Shown here: piece by piece, positions 37,392-49,178 of the stretch | Layout: each line of letters opens with the position of its first letter | Numbering within the stretch: position 1 is the stretch's first letter | Origin: Lasioglossum baleicum | Taxonomy: Eukaryota; Arthropoda; Insecta; Hymenoptera; Halictidae | NCBI RefSeq assembly: GCF_051020765.1 | Contig: NC_134932.1 | Location: forward strand, 1,922,001-1,986,000 | Length of the DNA stretch: 64,000 bases | Reading direction: 5' to 3' | The notes under the pieces: generated by a model | Databases searched by the model: none | What the model saw: the letters and a program-made list of their open reading frames with translations, nothing else | What the model was told of the DNA's origin: nothing | Position numbers and translations under genes: made by a program

Positions 37392-40300
37392 CTAAATGCG
37401 GCTTACCCGCGTGATCGGGAAATGGAGCAGTGCAAGAATAGCAGGAGACGCGACGACAGCGCCGCGGCGGAAAGTCGGAAAGCGCGATAGCGAAGCAGCC
37501 ATGTTGGAATACGTATTGTTCAGCTTTACAACTATCACGCGGGTAAGCCGCATTTAGCGAAGAAGCAATATTATTTGATGTTCTTTGTGTTGAAATGTTC
37601 TCTGAACTATCGCGGGGTCCCGTACAAAGCCCTTTTTTGCAATTCGCCTCTTGAAACTTTATAAACAGTAAAAGCGTACGTTTTTATAGAATAAATTTAT
37701 TTCGGTACACTTTTTCCAAAAAAGGGCTTTGTACGGGACCCCGCGGTAGTTCAGAGAACATTTCAACACAAAGAGCATCAAAAAATATTGCTTCTTCGCT
37801 AAATGCGGCTTACCCGCGTGATCGGGAAATGGAGCAGTGCAAGAATAGCAGGAGACGCGACGACAGCGCCGCGGCGGAAAGTCGGAAGGCGCGATAGCGA
37901 AGCAGCCATGTTGGAATACGTATTGTTCAGCTTTACAACTATCACGCGGGTAAGCCGCATTTAGCGAAGAAGCAATATTATTTGATGTTCTTTGTGTTGA
38001 AATGTTCTCTGAACTATCGCGGGGTCCCGTACAAAGCCCTTTTTTGCAATTCGCCTCTTGAAACTTTATAAACAGTAAAAGCGTACGTTTTTATAGAATA
38101 AATTTATTTCGGTACACTTTTTCCAAAAAAGGGCTTTGTACGGGACCCCGCGGTAGTTCAGAGAACATTTCAACACAAAGAGCATCAAAAAATATTGCTT
38201 CTTCGCTAAATGCGGCTTACCCGCGTGATCGGGAAATGGAGCTGTGCAAGTATAGCAGGAGACGCGACGACAGCGCCGCGGCGGAAAGTCGGAAAGCGCG
38301 ATAGCGAAGCAGCCATGTTGGAATACGTATTGTTCAGCTTTACAACTATCACGCGGGTAAGCCGCATTTAGCGAAGAAGCAATATTATTTGATGCTCTTT
38401 GTGTTGAAATGTTCTCTGAACTATCGCGGGGTCCCGTACAAAGCCCTTTTTTGCAATTCGCCTCTTGAAACTTTATAAACAGTAAAACCGTACGTTTTTA
38501 TAGAATAAATTTATTTCGGTACACTTTTTCCAAAAAAGGGCTTTGTACGGGACCCCGCGGTAGTTCAGAGAACATTTCAACACAAAGAGCATAAAAAAAT
38601 ATTGCTTCTTCGCTAAATGCGGCTTACCCGCGTAATCGGGAAATCGAGCTGTGCAAGAATAGCAGGAGACGCGACGACAGCGCCGCGGCGGAAAGTCGGA
38701 AAGCGCGATAGCGAAGCAGCTATGTTGGAATACGAATTGTTCAGCTTTATAACTATCACGCGGGTAAGCCGCATTTAGCGAAGAAGCAATATTATTTGAT
38801 GCTCTTTGTGTTGAAATGTTCTCTGAACTATCGCGGGGTCCCGTACAAAGCCCTTTTTTGCAATTCGCCTCTTGAAACTTTATAAACAGTAAAACCGTAC
38901 GTTTTTATAGAATAAATTTATTTCGGTACACTTTTTCCAAAAAAGGGCTTTGTACGGGACCCCGCGGTAGTTCAGAGAACATTTCAACACAAAGAGCATA
39001 AAAAAATATTGCTTCTTCGCTAAATGTGGCTTACCCGCGTGATCGGGAAATCGAGCTGTGCAAGAATAGCAGGAGACGCGACGACAGCGCCGCGGCGGAA
39101 AGTCGGAAAGCGCGATGGCGAAGCAGCCATGTTGGAATACGAATTGTTCAGCTTTACAACTATCACGCGGGTAAGCCGCATTTAGCGAAGAAGCAATATT
39201 ATACTCTTTGTGTTGAAATGTTCTCTGAACTATCGCGGGGTCCCGTACAAAGCCCTTTTTTGCAATTCGCCTCTTGAAACTTTATAAACAGTAAAAGCGT
39301 ACGTTTTTATAGAATAAATTTATTTCGGTACACTTTTTCCAAAAAAGGGCTTTGTACGGGACCCCGCGGTAGTTCAGAGAACATTTCAACACAAAGAGCA
39401 TCAAAAAATATTGCTTCTTCGCTAAATGCGGCTTACCCGCGTGATCGGGAAATGGAGCTGTGCAAGAATAGCAGGAGACGCGACGACAGCGCCGCGGCGG
39501 AAAGTCGGAAAGCGCGATAGCGAAGCAGCCATGTTGGAATACGTATTGTTCAGCTTTACAACTATCACGCGGGTAAGCCGCATTTAGCGAAGAAGCAATA
39601 TTATTTGATGCTCTTTGTGTTGAAATGTTCTCTGAACTATCGCGGGGTCCCGTACAAAGCCCTTTTTTGCAATTCGCCTCTTGAAACTTTATAAACAGTA
39701 AAACCGTACGTTTTTATAGAATAAATTTATTTCGGTACACTTTTTCCAAAAAAGGGCTTTGTACGGGACCCCGCGGTAGTTCAGAGAACATTTCAACACA
39801 AAGAGCATAAAAAAATATTGCTTCTTCGCTAAATGCGGCTTACCCGCGTGATCGGGAAATCGAGCTGTGCAAGAATAGCAGGAGACGCGACGACAGCGCC
39901 GCGGCGGAAAGTCGGAAAGCGCGATAGCGAAGCAACTATGTTGGAATACGAATTGTTCAGCTTTATAACTATCACGCTGGTAAGCCGCATTTAGCGAAGA
40001 AGCAATATTATTTGATGCTCTTTGTGTTGAAATGTTCTCTGAACTATCGCGGGGTCCCGTACAAAGCCCTTTTTTGCAATTCGCCTCTTGAAACTTTATA
40101 AACGGTAAAAGCGTACGTTTTTATAGAATACATTTATTTCCCTACACTTTTCCCAAAAAAGGGCTTTGTACGGGACCCCGCGGTAGTTCAGAGAACATTT
40201 CAACACAAAGAGCATAAATAATATTGCTTCTTCGCTAAATGCGGCTTACCCGCGTGATCGGGAAATGGAGCAGTGCAAGAATAGCAGGAGACGCGACGAC

Positions 40301-41047
40301 AGCGCCGCGGCGGAAAGTCGGAAAGCGCGATAGCGAAGCAGCCATGTTGGAATACGTATTGTTCAGCTTTACAACTATCACGCGGGTAAGCCGCATTTAG
40401 CGAAGAAGCAATATTATTTGATGCTCTTTGTGTTGAAATGTTCTCTGAACTATCGCGGGGTCCGGTACAAAGCCCTTTTTTGCAATTCGCCTCTTGAAAC
40501 TTTATAAACAGTAAAAGCGTACGTTTTTATAGAATAAATTTATTTCGGTACACTTTTTCCAAAAAAGGGCTTTGTACGGGACCCCGCGGTAGTTCAGAGA
40601 ACATTTCAACACAAAGAGCATCAAAAAATATTGCTTCTTCGCTAAATGCGGCTTACCCGCGTGATCGGGAAATGGAGCTGTGCAAGAATAGCAGGAGACG
40701 CGACGACAGCGCCGCGGCGGAAAGTCGGGAAGCGCGATAGCGAAGCAGCTATGTTGGAATACGAATTGTTCAGCTTTATAACTATCACGCGGGTAAGCCG
40801 CATTTAGCGAAGAAGCAATATTATTTGATGCTCTTTGTGTTGAAATGTTCTCTAAACTATCGCGGGATCCCGTACAAAGCCCTTTTTTGCAATTCGCCTC
40901 TTGAAACTTTATAAACGGTAAAAGCGTACGTTTTTATAGAATACATTTATTTCCCTACACTTTTCCCAAAAAAGGGCTTTGTACGGGACCCCGTGGTAGT
41001 TCAGAGAACATTTCAACACAAAGAGCATAAATAATATTGCTTCTTCG
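37392..41047 (+). repeat. 9/10-monomer higher-order repeat, shorter copy
   Basis: Monomers 93-101 (9 units, 3,656 bp) match 103-112 (10 units, 4,068 bp). Shared markers are 'caagtatagcagg' (38248/42311), 'gcaactatg' with 'cacgctggtaag' (39973/44041), and 'gtccggtac' (40460/44528). Monomer 97 in this copy is a deletion monomer; its counterpart 107 is not. Monomer 101 is a recombinant of monomers 111 and 112, described under 40729-40750. Confidence 0.88.
40729..40750. other. Mapped unequal-exchange junction in loop1 of monomer 101
   Basis: Upstream of this interval monomer 101 carries 'gtcgggaagcg', as in monomer 111. Downstream it carries 'gcagctatg', 'acgaattg', 'ctctaaactat', 'cgggatcccg' and 'cccgtggtag', as in monomer 112. 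The exchange point is therefore between 40729 and 40750. One monomer's worth of sequence separates these markers in the longer copy (44710-45522), so the two states differ by exactly one unit. The direction (deletion here or gain there) is not determined. Confidence 0.82.
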
Positions 41048-41454
41048 CTAAATGTGGCTTACCCGCGTGATCGGGAAATCGAGCTGTGCAAGAATAGCAG
41101 GAGACGCGACGACAGCGCCGCGGCGGAAAGTCGGAAAGCGCGATAGCGAAGCAGCCATGTTGGAATACGTATTGTTCAGCTTTACAACTATCACGCGGGT
41201 AAGCCGCATTTAGCGAAGAAGCAATATTATTTGATGCTCTTTGTGTTGAAATGTTCTCTGAACTATCGCGGGGTCCCGTACAAAGCCCTTTTTTGCAATT
41301 CGCCTCTTGAAACTTTATAAACAGTAAAAGCGTACGTTTTTATAGAATAAATTTATTTCGGTACACTTTTTCCAAAAAAGGGCTTTGTACGGGACCCCGC
41401 GGTAGTTCAGAGAACATTTCAACACAAAGAGCATCAAAAAATATTGCTTCTTCG
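41048..41454 (+). repeat. Monomer 102 between the two copies
   Basis: Starts like monomer 113 ('ctaaatgtgg', 'aaatcgagctg') but switches to the common 'gatagcg' and 'acgtattg' form inside loop1, then has an alpha loop2. It is a further recombinant unit. Confidence 0.75.
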
Positions 41455-44400
41455 CTAAATGCGGCTTACCCGCGTGATCGGGAAATGGAGCAGTGCAAGA
41501 ATAGCAGGAGACGCGACGACAGCGCCGCGGCGGAAAGTCGGAAAGCGCGATAGCGAAGCAGCCATGTTGGAATACGTATTGTTCAGCTTTACAACTATCA
41601 CGCGGGTAAGCCGCATTTAGCGAAGAAGCAATATTATTTGATGTTCTTTGTGTTGAAATGTTCTCTGAACTATCGCGGGGTCCCGTACAAAGCCCTTTTT
41701 TGCAATTCGCCTCTTGAAACTTTATAAACAGTAAAAGCGTACGTTTTTATAGAATAAATTTATTTCGGTACACTTTTTCCAAAAAAGGGCTTTGTACGGG
41801 ACCCCGCGGTAGTTCAGAGAACATTTCAACACAAAGAGCATCAAAAAATATTGCTTCTTCGCTAAATGCGGCTTACCCGCGTGATCGGGAAATGGAGCAG
41901 TGCAAGAATAGCAGGAGACGCGACGACAGCGCCGCGGCGGAAAGTCGGAAAGCGCGATAGCGAAGCAGCCATGTTGGAATACGTATTGTTCAGCTTTACA
42001 ACTATCACGCGGGTAAGCCGCATTTAGCGAAGAAGCAATATTATTTGATGTTCTTTGTGTTGAAATGTTCTCTGAACTATCGCGGGGTCCCGTACAAAGC
42101 CCTTTTTTGCAATTCGCCTCTTGAAACTTTATAAACAGTAAAAGCGTACGTTTTTATAGAATAAATTTATTTCGGTACACTTTTTCCAAAAAAGGGCTTT
42201 GTACGGGACCCCGCGGTAGTTCAGAGAACATTTCAACACAAAGAGCATCAAAAAATATTGCTTCTTCGCTAAATGCGGCTTACCCGCGTGATCGGGAAAT
42301 GGAGCTGTGCAAGTATAGCAGGAGACGCGACGACAGCGCCGCGGCGGAAAGTCGGAAAGCGCGATAGCGAAGCAGCCATGTTGGAATACGTATTGTTCAG
42401 CTTTACAACTATCACGCGGGTAAGCCGCATTTAGCGAAGAAGCAATATTATTTGATGCTCTTTGTGTTGAAATGTTCTCTGAACTATCGCGGGGTCCCGT
42501 ACAGAGCCCTTTTTTGCAATTCGCCTCTTGAAACTTTATAAACAGTAAAACCGTACGTTTTTATAGAATAAATTTATTTCGGTACACTTTTTCCAAAAAA
42601 GGGCTTTGTACGGGACCCCGCGGTAGTTCAGAGAACATTTCAACACAAAGAGCATAAAAAAATATTGCTTCTTCGCTAAATGCGGCTTACCCGCGTGATC
42701 GGGAAATCGAGCTGTGCAAGAATAGCAGGAGACGCGACGACAGCGCCGCGGCGGAAAGTCGGAAAGCGCGATAGCGAAGCAGCTATGTTGGAATACGAAT
42801 TGTTCAGCTTTATAACTATCACGCGGGTAAGCCGCATTTAGCGAAGAAGCAATATTATTTGATGCTCTTTGTGTTGAAATGTTCTCTGAACTATCGCGGG
42901 GTCCCGTACAAAGCCCTTTTTTGCAATTCGCCTCTTGAAACTTTATAAACAGTAAAACCGTACGTTTTTATAGAATAAATTTATTTCGGTACACTTTTTC
43001 CAAAAAAGGGCTTTGTACGGGACCCCGCGGTAGTTCAGAGAACATTTCAACACAAAGAGCATCAAAAAATATTGCTTCTTCGCTAAATGCGGCTTACCCG
43101 CGTGATCGGGAAATGGAGCTGTGCAAGAATAGCAGGAGACGCGACGACAGCGCCGCGGCGGAAAGTCGGAAAGCGCGATAGCGAAGCAGCCATGTTGGAA
43201 TACGTATTGTTCAGCTTTACAACTATCACGCGGGTAAGCCGCATTTAGCGAAGAAGCAATATTATTTGATGCTCTTTTTGTTGAAATGTTCTCTGAACTA
43301 TCGCGGGGTCACGTACAAAGCCCTTTTTTGCAATTCGCCTCTTGAAACTTTATAAACAGTAAAAGCGTACGTTTTTATAGAATAAATTTATTTCGGTACA
43401 CTTTTTCCAAAAAAGGGCTTTGTACGGGAACCCGCGGTAGTTCAGAGAACATTTCAACACAAAGAGCATCAAAAAATATTGCTTCTTCGCTAAATGCGGC
43501 TTACCCGCGTGATCGGGAAATGGAGCTGTGCAAGAATAGCAGGAGACGCGACGACAGCGCCGCGGCGGAAAGTCGGAAAGCGCGATAGCGAAGCAGCCAT
43601 GTTGGAATACGTATTGTTCAGCTTTACAACTATCACGCGGGTAAGCCGCATTTAGCGAAGAAGCAATATTATTTGATGCTCTTTGTGTTGAAATGTTCTC
43701 TGAACTATCGCGGGGTCCCGTACAAAGCCCTTTTTTGCAATTCGCCTCTTGAAACTTTATAAACAGTAAAACCGTACGTTTTTATAGAATAAATTTATTT
43801 CGGTACACTTTTTCCAAAAAAGGGCTTTGTACGGGACCCCGCGGTAGTTCAGAGAACATTTCAACACAAAGAGCATAAAAAAATATTGCTTCTTCGCTAA
43901 ATGCGGCTTACCCGCGTGATCGGGAAATCGAGCTGTGCAAGAATAGCAGGAGACGCGACGACAGCGCCGCGGCGGAAAGTCGGAAAGCGCGATAGCGAAG
44001 CAACTATGTTGGAATACGAATTGTTCAGCTTTATAACTATCACGCTGGTAAGCCGCATTTAGCGAAGAAGCAATATTATTTGATGCTCTTTGTGTTGAAA
44101 TGTTCTCTGAACTATCGCGGGGTCCCGTACAAAGCCCTTTTTTGCAATTCGCCTCTTGAAACTTTATAAACGGTAAAAGCGTACGTTTTTATAGAATACA
44201 TTTATTTCCCTACACTTTTCCCAAAAAAGGGCTTTGTACGGGACCCCGCGGTAGTTCAGAGAACATTTCAACACAAAGAGCATAAATAATATTGCTTCTT
44301 CGCTAAATGCGGCTTACCCGCGTGATCGGGAAATGGAGCAGTGCAAGAATAGCAGGAGACGCGACGACAGCGCCGCGGCGGAAAGTCGGAAAGCGCGATA

Positions 44401-45522
44401 GCGAAGCAGCCATGTTGGAATACGTATTGTTCAGCTTTACAACTATCACGCGGGTAAGCCGCATTTAGCGAAGAAGCAATATTATTTGATGCTCTTTGTG
44501 TTGAAATGTTCTCTGAACTATCGCGGGGTCCGGTACAAAGCCCTTTTTTGCAATTCGCCTCTTGAAACTTTATAAACAGTAAAAGCGTACGTTTTTATAG
44601 AATAAATTTATTTCGGTACACTTTTTCCAAAAAAGGGCTTTGTACGGGACCCCGCGGTAGTTCAGAGAACATTTCAACACAAAGAGCATCAAAAAATATT
44701 GCTTCTTCGCTAAATGCGGCTTACCCGCGTGATCGCGAAATGGAGCTGTGCAAGAATTTCAGGAGACGCGACGACAGCGCCGCGGCGGAAAGTCGGGAAG
44801 CGCGATAGCGAAGCAGCCATGTTGGAATACGTATTGTTCAGCTTTACAACTATCACGCGGGTAAGCCGCATTTAGCGAAGAAGCAATATTATTTGATGCT
44901 CTTTGTGTTGAAATGTTCTCTGAACTATCGCGGGGTCCCGTACAAAGCCCTTTTTTGCAATTCGCCTCTTGAAACTTTATAAACAGTAAAACCGTACGTT
45001 TTCATAGAATAAATTTATTTCGGTACACTTTTTCCAAAAAAGGGCTTTGTACGGGACCCCGCGGTAGTTCAGAGAACATTTCAACACAAAGAGCATAAAA
45101 AAATATTGCTTCTTCGCTAAATGTGGCTTACCCGCGTGATCGGGAAATCGAGCTGTGCAAGAATAGCAGGAGACACGACGACAGCGCCGCGGCGGGAAGT
45201 CGGAAAGCGCGATAGCGAAGCAGCTATGTTGGAATACGAATTGTTCAGCTTTATAACTATCACGCGGGTAAGCCGCATTTAGCGAAGAAGCAATATTATT
45301 TGATGCTCTTTGTGTTGAAATGTTCTCTAAACTATCGCGGGATCCCGTACAAAGCCCTTTTTTGCAATTCGCCTCTTGAAACTTTATAAACGGTAAAAGC
45401 GTACGTTTTTATAGAATACATTTATTTCCCTACACTTTTCCCAAAAAAGGGCTTTGTACGGGACCCCGTGGTAGTTCAGAGAACATTTCAACACAAAGAG
45501 CATAAATAATATTGCTTCTTCG
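41455..45522 (+). repeat. 9/10-monomer higher-order repeat, longer copy
   Basis: Monomers 103-112. Monomer 107 (43083) has the marked set 'ctctttttgttg', 'ggggtcacgtac' and 'cgggaacccgcgg', shared with monomer 125 (50398), 18 units (7,315 bp) away. Monomer 111 has private 'gatcgcgaaat' and 'caagaatttcagg'. Monomer 112 has 'gagacacgacg' and 'gcgggaagtcgg'. A BamHI-like 'gggatccc' arises at about 40865 and 45340 from 'ggggtccc'. Confidence 0.87.
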
Positions 45523-48500
45523 CTAAATGTGGCTTACCCGCGTGATCGGGAAATCGAGCTGTGCAAGAATAGCAGGAGACGCGACGACAGCGCCGCGGCG
45601 GAAAGTCGGAAAGCGCGATGGCGAAGCAGCCATGTTGGAATACGAATTGTTCAGCTTTACAACTATCACGCGGGTAAGCCGCATTTAGCGAAGAAGCAAT
45701 ATTATACTCTTTGTGTTGAAATGTTCTCTGAACTATCGCGGGGTCCCGTACAAAGCCCTTTTTTGCAATTCGCCTCTTGAAACTTTATAAACAGTAAAAG
45801 CGTACGTTTTTATAGAATAAATTTATTTCGGTACACTTTTCCCAAAAAAGGGCTTTGTACGGGACCCCGCGGTAGTTCAGAGAACATTTCAACACAAAGA
45901 GCATAAATAATATTGCTTCTTCGCTAAATGCGGCTTACCCGCGTGATCGGGAAATGGAGCAGTGCAAGAATAGCAGGAGACGCGACGACAGCGCCGCGGC
46001 GGAAAGTCGGAAAGCGCGATAGCGAAGCAGCCATGTTGGAATACGTATTGTTCAGCTTTACAACTATCACGCGGGTAAGCCGCATTTAGCGAAGAAGCAA
46101 TATTATTTGATGCTCTTTGTGTTGAAATGTTCTCTGAACTATCGCGGGGTCCCGTACAAAGCCCTTTTTTGCAATTCGCCTCTTGATACTTTATAAACAG
46201 TAAAAGCGTACGTTTTTATAGAATAAATTTATTTCGGTACACTTTTTCCAAAAAAGGGCTTTGTACGGGACCCCGCGGTAGTTCAGAGAACATTTCAACA
46301 CAAAGAGCATCAAAAAATATTGCTTCTTCGCTAAATGTGGCTTACCCGCGTGATCGGGAAATCGAGCTGTGCAAGAATAGCAGGAGACGCGACGACAGCG
46401 CCGCGGCGGAAAGTCGGAAAGCGCGATGGCGAAGCAGCCATGTTGGAATACGAATTGTTCAGCTTTACAACTATCACGCGGGTAAGCCGCATTTAGCGAA
46501 GAAGCAATATTATTTGATGCTCTTTGTGTTGAAATGTTCTCTGAACTATCGCGGGGTCCCGTACAAAGCCCTTTTTTGCAATTCGCCTCTTGAAACTTTA
46601 TAAACGGTAAAAGCGTACGTTTTTATAGAATACATTTATTTCCCTACACTTTTCCCAAAAAAGGGCTTTGTACGGGACCCCGCGGTAGTTCAGAGAACAT
46701 TTCAACACAAAGAGCATCAAAAAATATTGCTTCTTCGCTAAATGCGGCTTACCCGCGTGATCGGGAAATGGAGCTGTGCAAGAATAGCAGGAGACGCGAC
46801 GACAGCGCCGCGGCGGAAAGTCGGAAAGCGCGATAGCGAAGCAGCCATGTTGGAATACGTATTGTTCAGCTTTACAACTATCACGCGGGTAAGCCGCATT
46901 TAGCGAAGAAGCAATATTATTTGATGCTCTTTGTGTTGAAATGTTCTCTGAACTATCGCGGGGTCCCGTACAAAGCCCTTTTTTGCAATTCGCCTCTTGA
47001 AACTTTATAAACAGTAAAAGCGTACGTTTTTGTAGAATACATTTATTTCCCTACACTTTTCCCAAAAAAGGGCTTTGTACGGGACCCCGCGGTAGTTCAG
47101 AGTACATTTCAACACAAAGAGCATAAAAAAATATTGCTTCTTCGCTAAATGTGGCTTACCCGCGTGATCGGGAAATCGAGCTGTGCAAGAATAGCAGGAG
47201 ACGCGACGACAGCGCCGCGGCGGAAAGTCGGAAAGCGCGATAGCGAAGCAGCCATGTTGGAATACGAATTGTTCAGCTTTGCAACTATCACGCGGGTAAG
47301 CCGCATTTAGCGAAGAAGCAATATTATTTGATGCTCTTTGTGTTGAAATGTTCTCTGATCTATCGCGGGGTCCCGTACAAAGCCCTTTTTTGCAATTCGC
47401 CTCTTGAAACTTTATAAACAGTAAAAGCGTACGTTTTTATAGAATAAATTTATTTCGGTACACTTTTTCCAAAAAAGGGCTTTGTACGGGACCCCGCGGT
47501 AGTTCAGAGAACATTTCAACACAAAGAGCATCAAAAAATATTGCTTCTTCGCTAAATGCGGCTTACCCGCGTGATCGGGAAATGGAGCAGTGCAAGAATA
47601 GCAGGAGACGCGACGACAGCGCCGCGGCGGAAAGTCGGAAAGCGCGATAGCGAAGCAGCCATGTTGGAATACGTATTGTTCAGCTTTACAACTATCACGC
47701 GGGTAAGCCGCATTTAGCGAAGAAGCAATATTATTTGATGCTCTTTGTGTTGAAATGTTCTCTGAACTATCGCGGGGTCCCGTACAAAGCCCTTTTTTGC
47801 AATTCGCCTCTTGATACTTTATAAACAGTAAAAGCGTACGTTTTTATAGAATAAATTTATTTCGGTACACTTTTTCCAAAAAAGGGCTTTGTACGGGACC
47901 CCGCGGTAGTTCAGAGAACATTTCAACACAAAGAGCATCAAAAAATATTGCTTCTTCGCTAAATGTGGCTTACCCGCGTGATCGGGAAATCGAGCTGTGC
48001 AAGAATAGCAGGAGACGCGACGACAGCGCCGCGGCGGAAAGTCGGAAAGCGCGATGGCGAAGCAGCCATGTTGGAATACGAATTGTTCAGCTTTACAACT
48101 ATCACGCGGGTAAGCCGCATTTAGCGAAGAAGCAATATTATTTGATGCTCTTTGTGTTGAAATGTTCTCTGAACTATCGCGGGGTCCCGTACAAAGCCCT
48201 TTTTTGCAATTCGCCTCTTGAAACTTTATAAACGGTAAAAGCGTACGTTTTTATAGAATACATTTATTTCCCTACACTTTTCCCAAAAAAGGGCTTTGTA
48301 CGGGACCCCGCGGTAGTTCAGAGAACATTTCAACACAAAGAGCATCAAAAAATATTGCTTCTTCGCTAAATGCGGCTTACCCGCGTGATCGGGAAATGGA
48401 GCTGTGCAAGAATAGCAGGAGACGCGACGACAGCGCCGCGGCGGAAAGTCGGAAAGCGCGATAGCGAAGCAGCCATGTTGGAATACGTATTGTTCAGCTT

Positions 48501-49178
48501 TACAACTATCACGCGGGTAAGCCGCATTTAGCGAAGAAGCAATATTATTTGATGCTCTTTTTGTTGAAATGTTCTCTGAACTATCGCGGGGTCCCGTACA
48601 AAGCCCTTTTTTGCAATTCGCCTCTTGAAACTTTATAAACAGTAAAAGCGTACGTTTTTATAGAATAAATTTATTTCGGTACACTTTTTCCAAAAAAGGG
48701 CTTTGTACGGGACCCCGCGGTAGTTCAGAGAACATTTCAACACAAAGAGCATCAAAAAATATTGCTTCTTCGCTAAATGCGGCTTACCCGCGTGATCGGG
48801 AAATGGAGCTGTGCAAGAATAGCAGGAGACGCGACGACAGCGCCGCGGCGGAAAGTCGGAAAGCGCGATAGCGAAGCAGCCATGTTGGAATACGTATTGT
48901 TCAGCTTTACAACTATCACGCGGGTAAGCCGCATTTAGCGAAGAAGCAATATTATTTGATGCTCTTTGTGTTGAAATGTTCTCTGAACTATCGCGGGGTC
49001 CCGTACAAAGCCCTTTTTTGCAATTCGCCTCTTGAAACTTTATAAACAGTAAAACCGTACGTTTTTATAGAATACATTTATTTCCCTACACTTTTCCCAA
49101 AAAAGGGCTTTGTACGGGACCCCGCGGTAGTTCAGAGAACATTTCAACACAAAGAGCATAAATAATATTGCTTCTTCG
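45523..49178 (+). repeat. 9-monomer higher-order repeat (3,660-bp period), copy 1
   Basis: Monomers 113-121. Units 115, 119, 124, 128 and 133 are the same 'gatggcg', non-deleted, beta type, spaced 4 and 5 monomers alternately (1,628 and 2,032 bp). Here monomers 114 and 118 carry 'cttgatacttt'. Monomers 116-117 have 'acgtttttgtagaatac' and 'cagagtacattt' and differ from their counterparts 125-126 in copy 2. Monomer 117 has 'ctgatctatcg'. Confidence 0.87.
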
